A DNA stretch of 7,092 nucleotides, taken from contig JAJYSQ010000029.1 in NCBI GenBank assembly GCA_021793495.1, positions 2,347 to 9,438 of the forward strand, read 5' to 3'. The stretch comes from Actinomycetes bacterium. Lineage in GTDB: Bacteria > Actinomycetota > Actinomycetes > JAJYSQ01. Shown one piece after another: positions 1 through 5,274 of this stretch (its first letter is position 1; every line of letters begins with the position of its first letter). The notes under the pieces are model-generated. The model did not search any database and was not told the DNA's origin. It saw nothing but the letters and a program-made list of their open reading frames with translations. Position numbers and translations under genes: made by a program.

Positions 1-538
1 CAGTGGCGTGCGCGCCGAGGCGCAGCGCCAGGTCCCGCTTGTCCGGGGTGGAAGCGGTGGCGATCACCCGGCCTGCACCGAAGTGCCGGGCGAGCTGCAC
101 GGCCAACGTGCCGACGCCGCCGGCCGCGGCCTGCACGACGACGGTCTCACCGGGGCGCAGCCGCGCCGAGGTACGCAGCAGGTGCCAGGCCGACAGCCCC
201 TGCACGAGCAGGGCGAGGGCCGCGTCGTCGGAGACCGCCGCCGGCACCTCGACCAGGTCTCTCGCCCGAGCCACGGCGAGCTGCGCGTACCCGCCGGAGG
301 GCAGCAGGGCCGCGACCCGGCGTCCCCGCGGGTCCCGGCCGACGACCTCGAGCCCGGGAACCATCGGCAGCCTCGACCGGGCGAGGTAGGAGTCCTCGAC
401 CTGGTGGGTGTCGGCATAGTTCACCCCGGCGGCCTGCACGTCCAGCAGGACCTCGTCCGGTCCGGGAACCGGGTCCGGCACCTCCAGGTACTCCAGCGCC
501 TCGGGGCCGCCAAACTGTCGGACCACGATCGCACGCAC
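1..538 (-). CDS. Quinone oxidoreductase-like zinc-free MDR protein (partial, N-terminal 179 aa)
   Basis: This is the N-terminal part of a medium-chain dehydrogenase/reductase of the quinone oxidoreductase (zeta-crystallin) type, which typically reduces quinones or activated alkenes with NADPH in the cytoplasm. The reading frame is open from a GTG at 538 to the window edge, so the rest of the Rossmann domain and the C-terminus are missing. The N-terminal GroES-like domain covers roughly residues 1-100, with the QOR-type GVNYAD motif at 38-43 and the PGLEVVG motif at 61-67. The nucleotide-binding AAAGGVG motif lies at 137-143, followed by VQLARHFGA. The cysteine-rich structural-zinc segment of alcohol dehydrogenases is absent where it would be expected, which fits the zinc-free QOR branch. 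There is no ribosome binding site before the GTG, but a TAGGGT element stands just upstream, so the mRNA may be leaderless. It diverges from fabG across 78 bases. The physiological substrate cannot be inferred. Confidence 0.88.
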   Translation of the reverse strand, partial: MRAIVVRQFGGPEALEYLEVPDPVPGPDEVLLDVQAAGVNYADTHQVEDSYLARSRLPMVPGLEVVGRDPRGRRVAALLPSGGYAQLAVARARDLVEVPAAVSDDAALALLVQGLSAWHLLRTSARLRPGETVVVQAAAGGVGTLAVQLARHFGAGRVIATASTPDKRDLALRLGAHAT

Positions 539-545
539 CCCAGCG

Positions 546-551
546 ACCCTA
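546..551 (-). promoter_or_regulatory. Candidate -10 element (TAGGGT) for the quinone oxidoreductase gene
   Basis: Read on the minus strand, TAGGGT matches the actinobacterial TANNNT -10 pattern. Its last T lies 8 bases before the GTG start at 538, so transcription would begin at about 539 and the mRNA would have essentially no leader. No convincing -35 hexamer is visible; that region is occupied by the inverted repeat at 558-588. The call rests on position and a loose consensus only. Confidence 0.4.
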
Positions 552-557
552 GCGTGT

Positions 558-588
558 CCCGGGCGCCGTGGGACGTCCGGCGCCCGGG
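558..588. repeat. Perfect 11-bp inverted repeat between divergent genes; possible operator
   Basis: The arms CCCGGGCGCCG (558-568) and CGGCGCCCGGG (578-588) are exact reverse complements around a 9-base spacer. The spacer and inner arm ends contain a second palindrome, GGACGTCC, at 571-578. The repeat lies between the candidate -10 elements of the oxidoreductase gene (546-551) and fabG (604-609), where it would cover the -35 region of both. This suits an operator for a dimeric regulator controlling both genes. If the two mRNAs are leaderless, the repeat would not be transcribed from either promoter, which argues against an RNA hairpin or attenuator. The high G+C makes GC-only palindromes more likely by chance, but 11 perfect pairs in a 78-base spacer is notable. 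Confidence 0.6.
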
Positions 589-603
589 TCGCCCGGTCTC
601 CGG

Positions 604-609
604 TACGGT
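604..609 (+). promoter_or_regulatory. Candidate -10 element (TACGGT) for the fabG operon
   Basis: TACGGT fits TANNNT and ends 8 bases before the GTG at 617, predicting a transcription start at 616-617 and a leaderless fabG mRNA. This agrees with the absence of any AGGAGG-like site before that GTG. No recognisable -35 is seen; the matching region overlaps the right arm of the inverted repeat, so an activator or repressor could act there. Confidence 0.4.
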
Positions 610-616
610 CGCCGGC

Positions 617-1327
617 GTGGGTCGCTCCGTACTGATCACTGGTGCCGGTCGAGGCATCGGCCTGGCCACGGCTCGCGCGATGGTTGCCAGCGGCGACCAG
701 GTGACGATCACCTACCGGTCGCAACCCCCGCCGACCGAGCCGGGCGTCCTGGCGGTCCGCGCAGACGTGACCAGCGTCGCGGACGTGGACGCCGCGTTCA
801 CCGCGGCGGAGAAGGCGCACGGCCCGGTCCAGGTCGCGGTGGCCAACGCCGGGGTGCTGCGCGACCAGCTGCTGCTGCGGATGACCGACGAGGACTTCGC
901 GACCGTGGTGGACACCAACCTGGCGGGGGCGTTCCGGGTCGCCCGGCGTGCCGCCCGGGCCATGGTCCGGGCCCGCCACGGCCGGATCGTGCTGGTGTCC
1001 TCCGTGGTCGCGGTGATGGGCTCGGCCGGTCAGGCGAACTACGCGGCGTCCAAGGCCGGGCTGATCGGCATGGCCCGGTCCCTGGCCCGCGAGCTGGGCC
1101 CGCGTGGCATCACCACCAACGTGGTCACCCCCGGATTCGTGGACACGGTGATGACCTCCGGCTTGTCCGAGCGACGCCGCTCCGAGATCCTGCGGGGTAT
1201 CCCGCTCGGCCGGTACGCCACGGCCGAAGAGGTGGCCGCGGTCGTGGCCTTCCTCGCCTCGGAGCAGGCCGGTTATGTCAACGGGGCCGTCGTCCCGGTC
1301 GACGGTGGCTTGAGCATGGGTCAGTGA
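617..1327 (+). CDS. fabG: 3-oxoacyl-[acyl-carrier-protein] reductase (FabG/MabA type)
   Basis: This is a short-chain dehydrogenase that reduces 3-oxoacyl-ACP to 3-hydroxyacyl-ACP with NADPH, the first reduction of the type II fatty-acid elongation cycle in the cytosol. From the GTG at 617 the protein has 236 residues, close to the usual 240-250. The cofactor motif TGAGRGIG is at residues 8-15, NAG at 77-79, and the catalytic triad is Ser129, Tyr142 and Lys146 in a YAASK context. The C-terminal VDGG motif is intact. The frame stays open far upstream (to about position 8), but the GTG at 617 puts the first beta strand directly before the glycine motif, and the upstream part lies antisense to the oxidoreductase. 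The inhA-type gene follows after 11 bases, with its ribosome binding site overlapping the fabG stop codon, as in mycobacterial mabA-inhA. Many SDRs look alike; this neighbour is what makes the FabG call firm. Confidence 0.92.
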   Translation: MGRSVLITGAGRGIGLATARAMVASGDQVTITYRSQPPPTEPGVLAVRADVTSVADVDAAFTAAEKAHGPVQVAVANAGVLRDQLLLRMTDEDFATVVDTNLAGAFRVARRAARAMVRARHGRIVLVSSVVAVMGSAGQANYAASKAGLIGMARSLARELGPRGITTNVVTPGFVDTVMTSGLSERRRSEILRGIPLGRYATAEEVAAVVAFLASEQAGYVNGAVVPVDGGLSMGQ

Positions 1328-1332
1328 GGAGG
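1327..1332 (+). promoter_or_regulatory. Strong ribosome binding site of the enoyl-ACP reductase gene
   Basis: AGGAGG overlaps the last base of the fabG TGA and stands 6 bases before the ATG at 1339. It fixes that start codon and suggests translational coupling of the two reductases. Confidence 0.85.
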
Positions 1333-1338
1333 ACATCG

Positions 1339-2106
1339 ATGGGTCTGTTGGACGGGCGCCGGCTGCTGGTCACGGGGGTGCTCACCGACTCCTCGATCGC
1401 CTTCGAGGTCGCGCGGCTCGCCCAGCTCGAAGGGGCGAGCGTGGTGCTCACCAGCTTCGGGCGCGCCCTGCGGATCACCGAGAAGATCGCCGCCCGGCTA
1501 CCGGAGCGGGTCCCGGTGCTGGAGCTGGACGTCACCGACCCGACTCACCTGGACACCCTCGTGGACCGACTGGGCGCGCACACCGACCGGCTGGACGGGG
1601 TGCTGCACTCGATCGGGTTCGCCCCGCCCGGCGCGCTGGGCGGGAACTTCCTGTCCACCGGCTGGGAGGACGTGGCCACCGCGCTGCAGGTCTCGGCCTA
1701 CTCGCTGAAGTCGTTGGCGATGGCGGTCCGCCCCCTGCTGGTTCCGGGGTCCTCCATCGTCGGGCTGGACTTCGACGCCACCGTGGCCTGGCCGCTGTAC
1801 GACTGGATGGGCGTGGCGAAGGCCGCCCTGGAGTCCACGGCCCGGTACCTGGCGCGCTACCTCGGCCCGGAGGAGGTCCGGGTGAACCTGGTCGCTGCCG
1901 GTCCGATCCGCACCATGGCGGCCCAGGGGATCCCCGGCTTCGAGGGGTTCGAGGGCGTGTGGGGCGAGCGGTCCCCGTTGCCGTGGGACGTGACCGACGC
2001 GGGGCCGGCGGCCCGGGCGGCCGTGGCCCTGATGAGCGACTGGTTCCCGAAGACCACCGGTGAGATCGTGCACGTCGACGGTGGCTTGCACGCCACCGGC
2101 GCCTGA
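1339..2106 (+). CDS. fabI: Enoyl-[acyl-carrier-protein] reductase (NADH), InhA/FabI type
   Basis: This enzyme carries out the last reduction of the elongation cycle, trans-2-enoyl-ACP to acyl-ACP with NADH. The 255-residue protein follows M. tuberculosis InhA closely as I recall that sequence: MGLLDGRRLLVTG at the start, TDSSIAF at 16-22, HSIGF at 90-94 (Ser91 corresponding to InhA Ser94), and AAGPIRT after the catalytic helix. The Y-x6-K catalytic pair of enoyl reductases is Tyr154 and Lys161, unlike the Y-x3-K of fabG. The C-terminus carries TTGEIVHVDGG. InhA has 269 residues; most of the difference is about 10 residues missing from the substrate-binding loop after GPIRT, giving a length more like E. 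coli FabI. That suggests ordinary fatty-acid chain lengths rather than mycolic-acid precursors, which is inference. The start is set by an excellent ribosome binding site. The gene could equally be called inhA. Confidence 0.95.
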   Translation: MGLLDGRRLLVTGVLTDSSIAFEVARLAQLEGASVVLTSFGRALRITEKIAARLPERVPVLELDVTDPTHLDTLVDRLGAHTDRLDGVLHSIGFAPPGALGGNFLSTGWEDVATALQVSAYSLKSLAMAVRPLLVPGSSIVGLDFDATVAWPLYDWMGVAKAALESTARYLARYLGPEEVRVNLVAAGPIRTMAAQGIPGFEGFEGVWGERSPLPWDVTDAGPAARAAVALMSDWFPKTTGEIVHVDGGLHATGA

Positions 2107-2107
2107 T

Positions 2108-2117
2108 CGGCCGGCCG
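2108..2117. repeat. 10-bp palindrome between the enoyl reductase and phosphatase genes
   Basis: CGGCCGGCCG is a perfect palindrome lying just after the enoyl reductase stop codon and 3 bases before the phosphatase GTG. It is too short and loopless for a terminator and has no T-tract. It may be only GC-rich chance, but it occupies the spot where a ribosome binding site would normally be. Confidence 0.3.
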
Positions 2118-2120
2118 TCC

Positions 2121-2690
2121 GTGGCATCCACCGGCTCTGACCCGGCCGTCCGGCGACTGGTGGTGCTGCGGCACGCCAAGTCCGCCTACCCGCCGGGGGT
2201 CCCCGACGCGCAGCGGCCACTGTCCGAGCGAGGACGCACCGACGCTCCCCGGGCCGGACGCTGGCTCGCGGCCCATGTCGGCGTGGTCGACCTCGTGGTC
2301 TGCTCACCGGCGGCGCGCACCCAGGACACCTGGGCGCTGGCCGGCGCCGCGCTCGGCCCGGTGCCGGTGCCGGTGGTCGTGGATCCACGGGTGTACGGCG
2401 CCGCGGTGGACGACCTGCTCGCGGTGCTCGCCGAGGTCGACCCGGCGGTCGGCACCCTGGTCCTGGTCGGGCACAGTCCCGGGCTGCCCGACCTGGTCGT
2501 CGAGCTGGTCGGGCCGGGACCGTACCCCGACCCGCAGGAGCAGGCTCGGGTGGCCTCGGTGGCCGGGAAGTTTCCGACCTGTGCGGTCGCCGTGCTGCAC
2601 ACCGATCACCCGTGGTCCGGTCTGCCCGCCGGGGGTGCCCGGCTGGTGGCGCTGACCAGTCCGCGCCACCCCGGTCCCGATTGGGTCTAG
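2121..2690 (+). CDS. SixA-like histidine phosphatase (RHG superfamily)
   Basis: This is a 189-residue member of the histidine phosphatase superfamily, in the short branch that includes E. coli SixA, which dephosphorylates phosphohistidine proteins. The catalytic RH motif is in LRHAKS, with nucleophile His18 preceded by Arg17. It is followed by the SixA-like RPLSERGR at 32-39, Arg66 in CSPAARTQDT, and the second active-site histidine His118 in VGHSPGLPD. The GTG at 2121 is the only start that leaves a short normal lead-in to the first strand; it has no clear ribosome binding site. It lies 14 bases after the enoyl reductase stop, so it is probably co-transcribed and may depend on coupling. Substrate specificity in this superfamily is poorly predicted by sequence: a phosphoprotein, a sugar phosphate or another small phosphate ester are all possible. 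Any link to fatty-acid synthesis is inferred only from position. Confidence 0.85.
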   Translation: MASTGSDPAVRRLVVLRHAKSAYPPGVPDAQRPLSERGRTDAPRAGRWLAAHVGVVDLVVCSPAARTQDTWALAGAALGPVPVPVVVDPRVYGAAVDDLLAVLAEVDPAVGTLVLVGHSPGLPDLVVELVGPGPYPDPQEQARVASVAGKFPTCAVAVLHTDHPWSGLPAGGARLVALTSPRHPGPDWV

Positions 2691-2716
2691 ACCGTTTCGC
2701 CGATCACCCCTACGCT
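2688..2716 (+). promoter_or_regulatory. Candidate leaderless promoter of the kinase-permease-dehydrogenase unit
   Basis: TAGACC at 2688-2693 (four of six matches to TTGACA) is separated by 17 bases from TACGCT at 2711-2716, which fits TANNNT. A start 7 bases beyond the -10 would fall exactly on the A of the ATG at 2723, giving a leaderless transcript. This agrees with the lack of a ribosome binding site there. The -35 begins in the phosphatase stop codon. If real, it separates the fatty-acid module from the downstream unit. Confidence 0.5.
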
Positions 2717-2722
2717 CCGCGC

Positions 2723-3724
2723 ATGGCACCAGGCAGAGCACCCGGGGTGACCGGGGTGAGTGGAGTCGCCGACCCCGAGCTGCACGACGTGCTGGGCCGG
2801 TTGAGCCGGCTGCCCGGGCCGGTCTCCGAGGTCGTCCCGTTGCTCGGTGGGCTCACCAACCGGAACTTCACGATCACCGCGGCCGGCCAGCGCTTCGTCC
2901 TTCGCATCCCCACCCCCGGCGGGGCGTTGCTGGGCATCGACCGCGCGGCCGAGCGGCACAACGCCCGGGTCGCCGCCCAGATCGGGGTGGGCCCGCGGGT
3001 GGTGGAGTCCGTCGACGAGCTCGGCGCGCTCGTCGTGGACTTCCTGGACGCCCGGACCCTCACGCCCGCTGACCTCGCCCACCCGGAGACCCTGGCCCGG
3101 GTGGCCACCGCGATACGCCGGCTGCACCAGGGGCCGCCCTTCGCCGGGCGCTTCGACATGGTCGCGGCCTGGGAGCGGTACCTGCACGCCGTCCGGACCA
3201 ACGGCTTCCGGGTGCCGGCCGGTTACCTCGACCACGAGCCGAGGATCCGCCAGGCGGCCCAGGCGCTGCGCCGGTCCAGCGGGGGGGCGGCCCCGTGTCA
3301 CAACGACCTGCTCGCGGCGAACCTGCTCGACGACGGCCAGCGCATCTGGGTGGTCGACTACGAGTACGCCGCAGCCAACGACCCGGCCTTCGACCTGGGC
3401 AACCTGTGGTCGGAGGCGGCCCAGCCGTCCGGGTTCGGCGTCGAGATGCTCGACGAGCTGGTCGCCGCCTACCAGGGCCGGGTGGACCCGGTGCTGTCCG
3501 CACGCGCCTGGCTGTGGGGGGTGGTCGCCCAGTACGCCTGGACGATGTGGGCCTCCATCCAGGACGCCGCCGCCGGCCTGGACTTCGACTTCTGGAGCTG
3601 GGGGACCGCCAAGTACGACTGGTCGGCGGCCCTGCTCGCCGACCCTCTCTTCGACCGCTCGCTCGCCTTGCTCGCCGCACCCGCCCCCCGTCCCGTCCCC
3701 GTGTCCCACCAGGAGGACCAGTGA
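2723..3724 (+). CDS. Choline/ethanolamine kinase-like phosphotransferase (APH fold)
   Basis: This is a 333-residue kinase of the choline/ethanolamine kinase branch of the aminoglycoside-phosphotransferase fold, expected to move the ATP gamma-phosphate onto a small hydroxylated substrate in the cytoplasm. The N-lobe has the branch-typical LLGGLTNRNF near residue 40, FVLRIP, and IDRAAERHN. The catalytic loop is HNDLLAANLL with His193, Asp195 and Asn200. The metal-binding aspartate is Asp212 in VVDYEYA, followed by NDPAFDLGN, typical of LicA/choline kinases rather than antibiotic kinases. The ATG at 2723 is preferred because a -10 element sits 7 bases upstream; the frame extends further upstream, and GTG codons at 2747 and 2756 are alternatives. 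Its TGA overlaps the permease GTG by four bases. Choline, ethanolamine, an N-methylated relative or thiamine are possible substrates; the neighbours favour a methylated amino alcohol (inference). Confidence 0.82.
   Translation: MAPGRAPGVTGVSGVADPELHDVLGRLSRLPGPVSEVVPLLGGLTNRNFTITAAGQRFVLRIPTPGGALLGIDRAAERHNARVAAQIGVGPRVVESVDELGALVVDFLDARTLTPADLAHPETLARVATAIRRLHQGPPFAGRFDMVAAWERYLHAVRTNGFRVPAGYLDHEPRIRQAAQALRRSSGGAAPCHNDLLAANLLDDGQRIWVVDYEYAAANDPAFDLGNLWSEAAQPSGFGVEMLDELVAAYQGRVDPVLSARAWLWGVVAQYAWTMWASIQDAAAGLDFDFWSWGTAKYDWSAALLADPLFDRSLALLAAPAPRPVPVSHQEDQ
3711..3716 (+). promoter_or_regulatory. Ribosome binding site of the permease gene, inside the kinase 3' end
   Basis: AGGAGG lies 4 bases before the GTG at 3721 and within the last codons of the kinase. 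It supports the GTG start and translational coupling through the GTGA overlap. Confidence 0.8.
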
Positions 3725-5274
3725 GCACCACCCCCATCCCCGACCGAGCCGGCGGCCACGCCGACCACCACCAGCGTGACGCCGCCGATCTGGCCGACTT
3801 CGGCTACCGCCAGCGGCTCAACCGCCGCCTCGGCTCGTTCTCGGCGTTCGCCGCCGGGTTCAGCTTCATCTCCATCCTGACCGGGATGTTCCAGCTCACC
3901 GGGTTCGGGTACGGCTTCGGCGGTCCGGCCGTGTGGTGGGCCTGGATGCTGGTCTTCGTCGGCCAGCTCCTGGTCGCCTTGAACTTCGCCGAGCTCGGAG
4001 CCCGGTTCCCGATCGCCGGGTCGACCTACCAGTGGTCCAAGCAGGTCAGCGGGAAGGCCGGGTCCTGGTTGGCCGGGTGGATGCTGCTGGTCGGGGCGGT
4101 CGTCACGGCCGCTGCGGTGGCGATCGCCTGGCAGATCGTGCTGCCACCGGTCTGGTCCGGCTTCGAGCTGGTCAAGAACACCACGACGAACGCGGTGATC
4201 CTCGGGGTGATCCTGCTGTCCCTGACCACGCTGATCAACGTGGTGGGGGTCAAGGTCATCTCGTTGGTGAACAACGTCGGTGTGGTCGCCGAGCTGGTCG
4301 GGGTCGCGGCCTTCCTCGTGCTGCTGCCGTTCCACCTGCACCGTGGGCCAGGGGTGATCATGAGCGCTCAGGGGGCCGGTCCGGGGCTGCCCGGCTACCA
4401 CACGATCGGGTACGCAGCCGCGTTCCTGATGGCCGCGATCATGCCGGCGTACGTGATGTTCGGCTTCGACTCCGCCGGCTCGCTGGCCGAGGAGACCAGG
4501 GATCCTCGGCGGACGGTGCCGAAGGCGATCCTGCGGGCACTGGTGGTCGCCGGTATCGCCGGGGCCCTGCTGCTGCTGCTCGCGTTGATGGCTGCGCCCA
4601 GCCTGAGCCTGGCCACGCTGGGCGGCGGGGGCCTGCCGTACGTGGTGGAGGCGGCGCTCGGCTCGACGCTGGGCAAGATCCTGCTGGTCGACGTGGCGAT
4701 CGCGATCTTCGTCTGTGGGCTGGCGATCCAGACCGCGGCGATCCGGATGACGTTCTCCATGGCTCGCGACAACAACCTGCCGTTCGGCACCGCCTTGTCG
4801 CGGGTCTCGGAGTCCTCGGGCTCCCCGGTCGTGCCGGCTCTGGTGACCGGGGTGGCCGCGGCGGCGATCCTGGTCGTCAACCTCGGTGCCAGCCAGATCT
4901 TCCTGGTGGTCACCAGCGTGTCGGTGGTCTGCATCTACCTGGCATACCTGCTGGTCACCGTGCCGTTGTTCCGCCAGCGGCTGCGCGGCTGGCCCAGCGG
5001 CCCCGGGCAGGCCGGGTTGTTCAGCCTCGGCCGGTACGGCCTGGTGGTCAACGCGGTCGCGATCGTGTACGGCGCCGGGATGGCGTTCAACCTCGTGCTG
5101 CCGCGCAGCCAGATCTACGGCGCGGGGGCGTACGCCTGGGGAGGGGTGATCTTCGTTCTCGGCGCGGTCGTGCTGGGTGGTGGGTACTACGGGATGGTCC
5201 AACGTCATCGGTCTGGCGTGCTGGCCGACCACGTGGCCGTTGCGGCCCCGGTGCCGGTCGGGGAGGAGGCCTGA
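3721..5274 (+). CDS. APC superfamily permease, amino acid/choline transporter type
   Basis: This is a 517-residue integral membrane transporter of the amino acid-polyamine-organocation superfamily. It most resembles the amino acid/choline transporter branch (TC 2.A.3.4, which includes GABA and choline permeases of fungi). A hydrophilic N-terminus of about 37 residues precedes around 12 hydrophobic segments. The first spans about 41-61 and the second about 70-90; GSTYQW at 100-105 is the branch-typical loop after helix 2 and is followed by helix 3 at about 116-137. The cytoplasmic consensus LAEETRDPRR includes Glu257-Pro262, and SMARDNNLPF follows a later helix. It probably imports a small amine or amino acid with a proton or sodium ion. 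The GTG start has an excellent ribosome binding site and overlaps the kinase by four bases. The next gene begins in its stop codon (TGATG), so the three proteins are likely made together. The substrate is unproven; the neighbours favour an N-methylated amine or choline-like compound. Confidence 0.87.
   Translation: MSTTPIPDRAGGHADHHQRDAADLADFGYRQRLNRRLGSFSAFAAGFSFISILTGMFQLTGFGYGFGGPAVWWAWMLVFVGQLLVALNFAELGARFPIAGSTYQWSKQVSGKAGSWLAGWMLLVGAVVTAAAVAIAWQIVLPPVWSGFELVKNTTTNAVILGVILLSLTTLINVVGVKVISLVNNVGVVAELVGVAAFLVLLPFHLHRGPGVIMSAQGAGPGLPGYHTIGYAAAFLMAAIMPAYVMFGFDSAGSLAEETRDPRRTVPKAILRALVVAGIAGALLLLLALMAAPSLSLATLGGGGLPYVVEAALGSTLGKILLVDVAIAIFVCGLAIQTAAIRMTFSMARDNNLPFGTALSRVSESSGSPVVPALVTGVAAAAILVVNLGASQIFLVVTSVSVVCIYLAYLLVTVPLFRQRLRGWPSGPGQAGLFSLGRYGLVVNAVAIVYGAGMAFNLVLPRSQIYGAGAYAWGGVIFVLGAVVLGGGYYGMVQRHRSGVLADHVAVAAPVPVGEEA
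5264..5269 (+). promoter_or_regulatory. Ribosome binding site of the dehydrogenase gene, inside the permease 3' end
   Basis: AGGAGG stands 4 bases before the ATG at 5274. With the one-base stop/start overlap it fixes the start codon of the flavoprotein and indicates coupled translation. Confidence 0.8.

Noticed and set aside
8..616. Upstream extension of the fabG frame to about position 8
   Set aside because: This stretch is antisense to a well-supported quinone oxidoreductase frame, and its translation has no SDR features. The GTG at 617 gives a normal FabG length.
1298..2088. Identical 15-base stretch GTCGACGGTGGCTTG near the ends of fabG (1298-1312) and the enoyl reductase gene (2074-2088)
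   Set aside because: Both copies encode the shared VDGG(L) end motif of the SDR fold with the same codon preference. This is explained by homology and GC bias rather than by a functional repeat.
2691..2722. Possible terminator between the phosphatase and the kinase
   Set aside because: No stem-loop or T-run is visible in these 32 bases, so readthrough from the fabG operon cannot be excluded.
2723..3724. Reading the phosphotransferase as an aminoglycoside-resistance gene
   Set aside because: The GGLTN, IDRAAE and VDYEYA motifs fit the choline/ethanolamine kinase branch, and the coupled permease and dehydrogenase fit metabolism, not resistance.
3469..5232. Very long open frame (587 codons) antisense to the permease and the end of the kinase
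   Set aside because: Its translation is rich in His, Gln, Asp, Arg and Gly with no hydrophobic core or known motif. It is the expected mirror image of GC-rich third positions in the permease gene, which has clear family motifs and a ribosome binding site.
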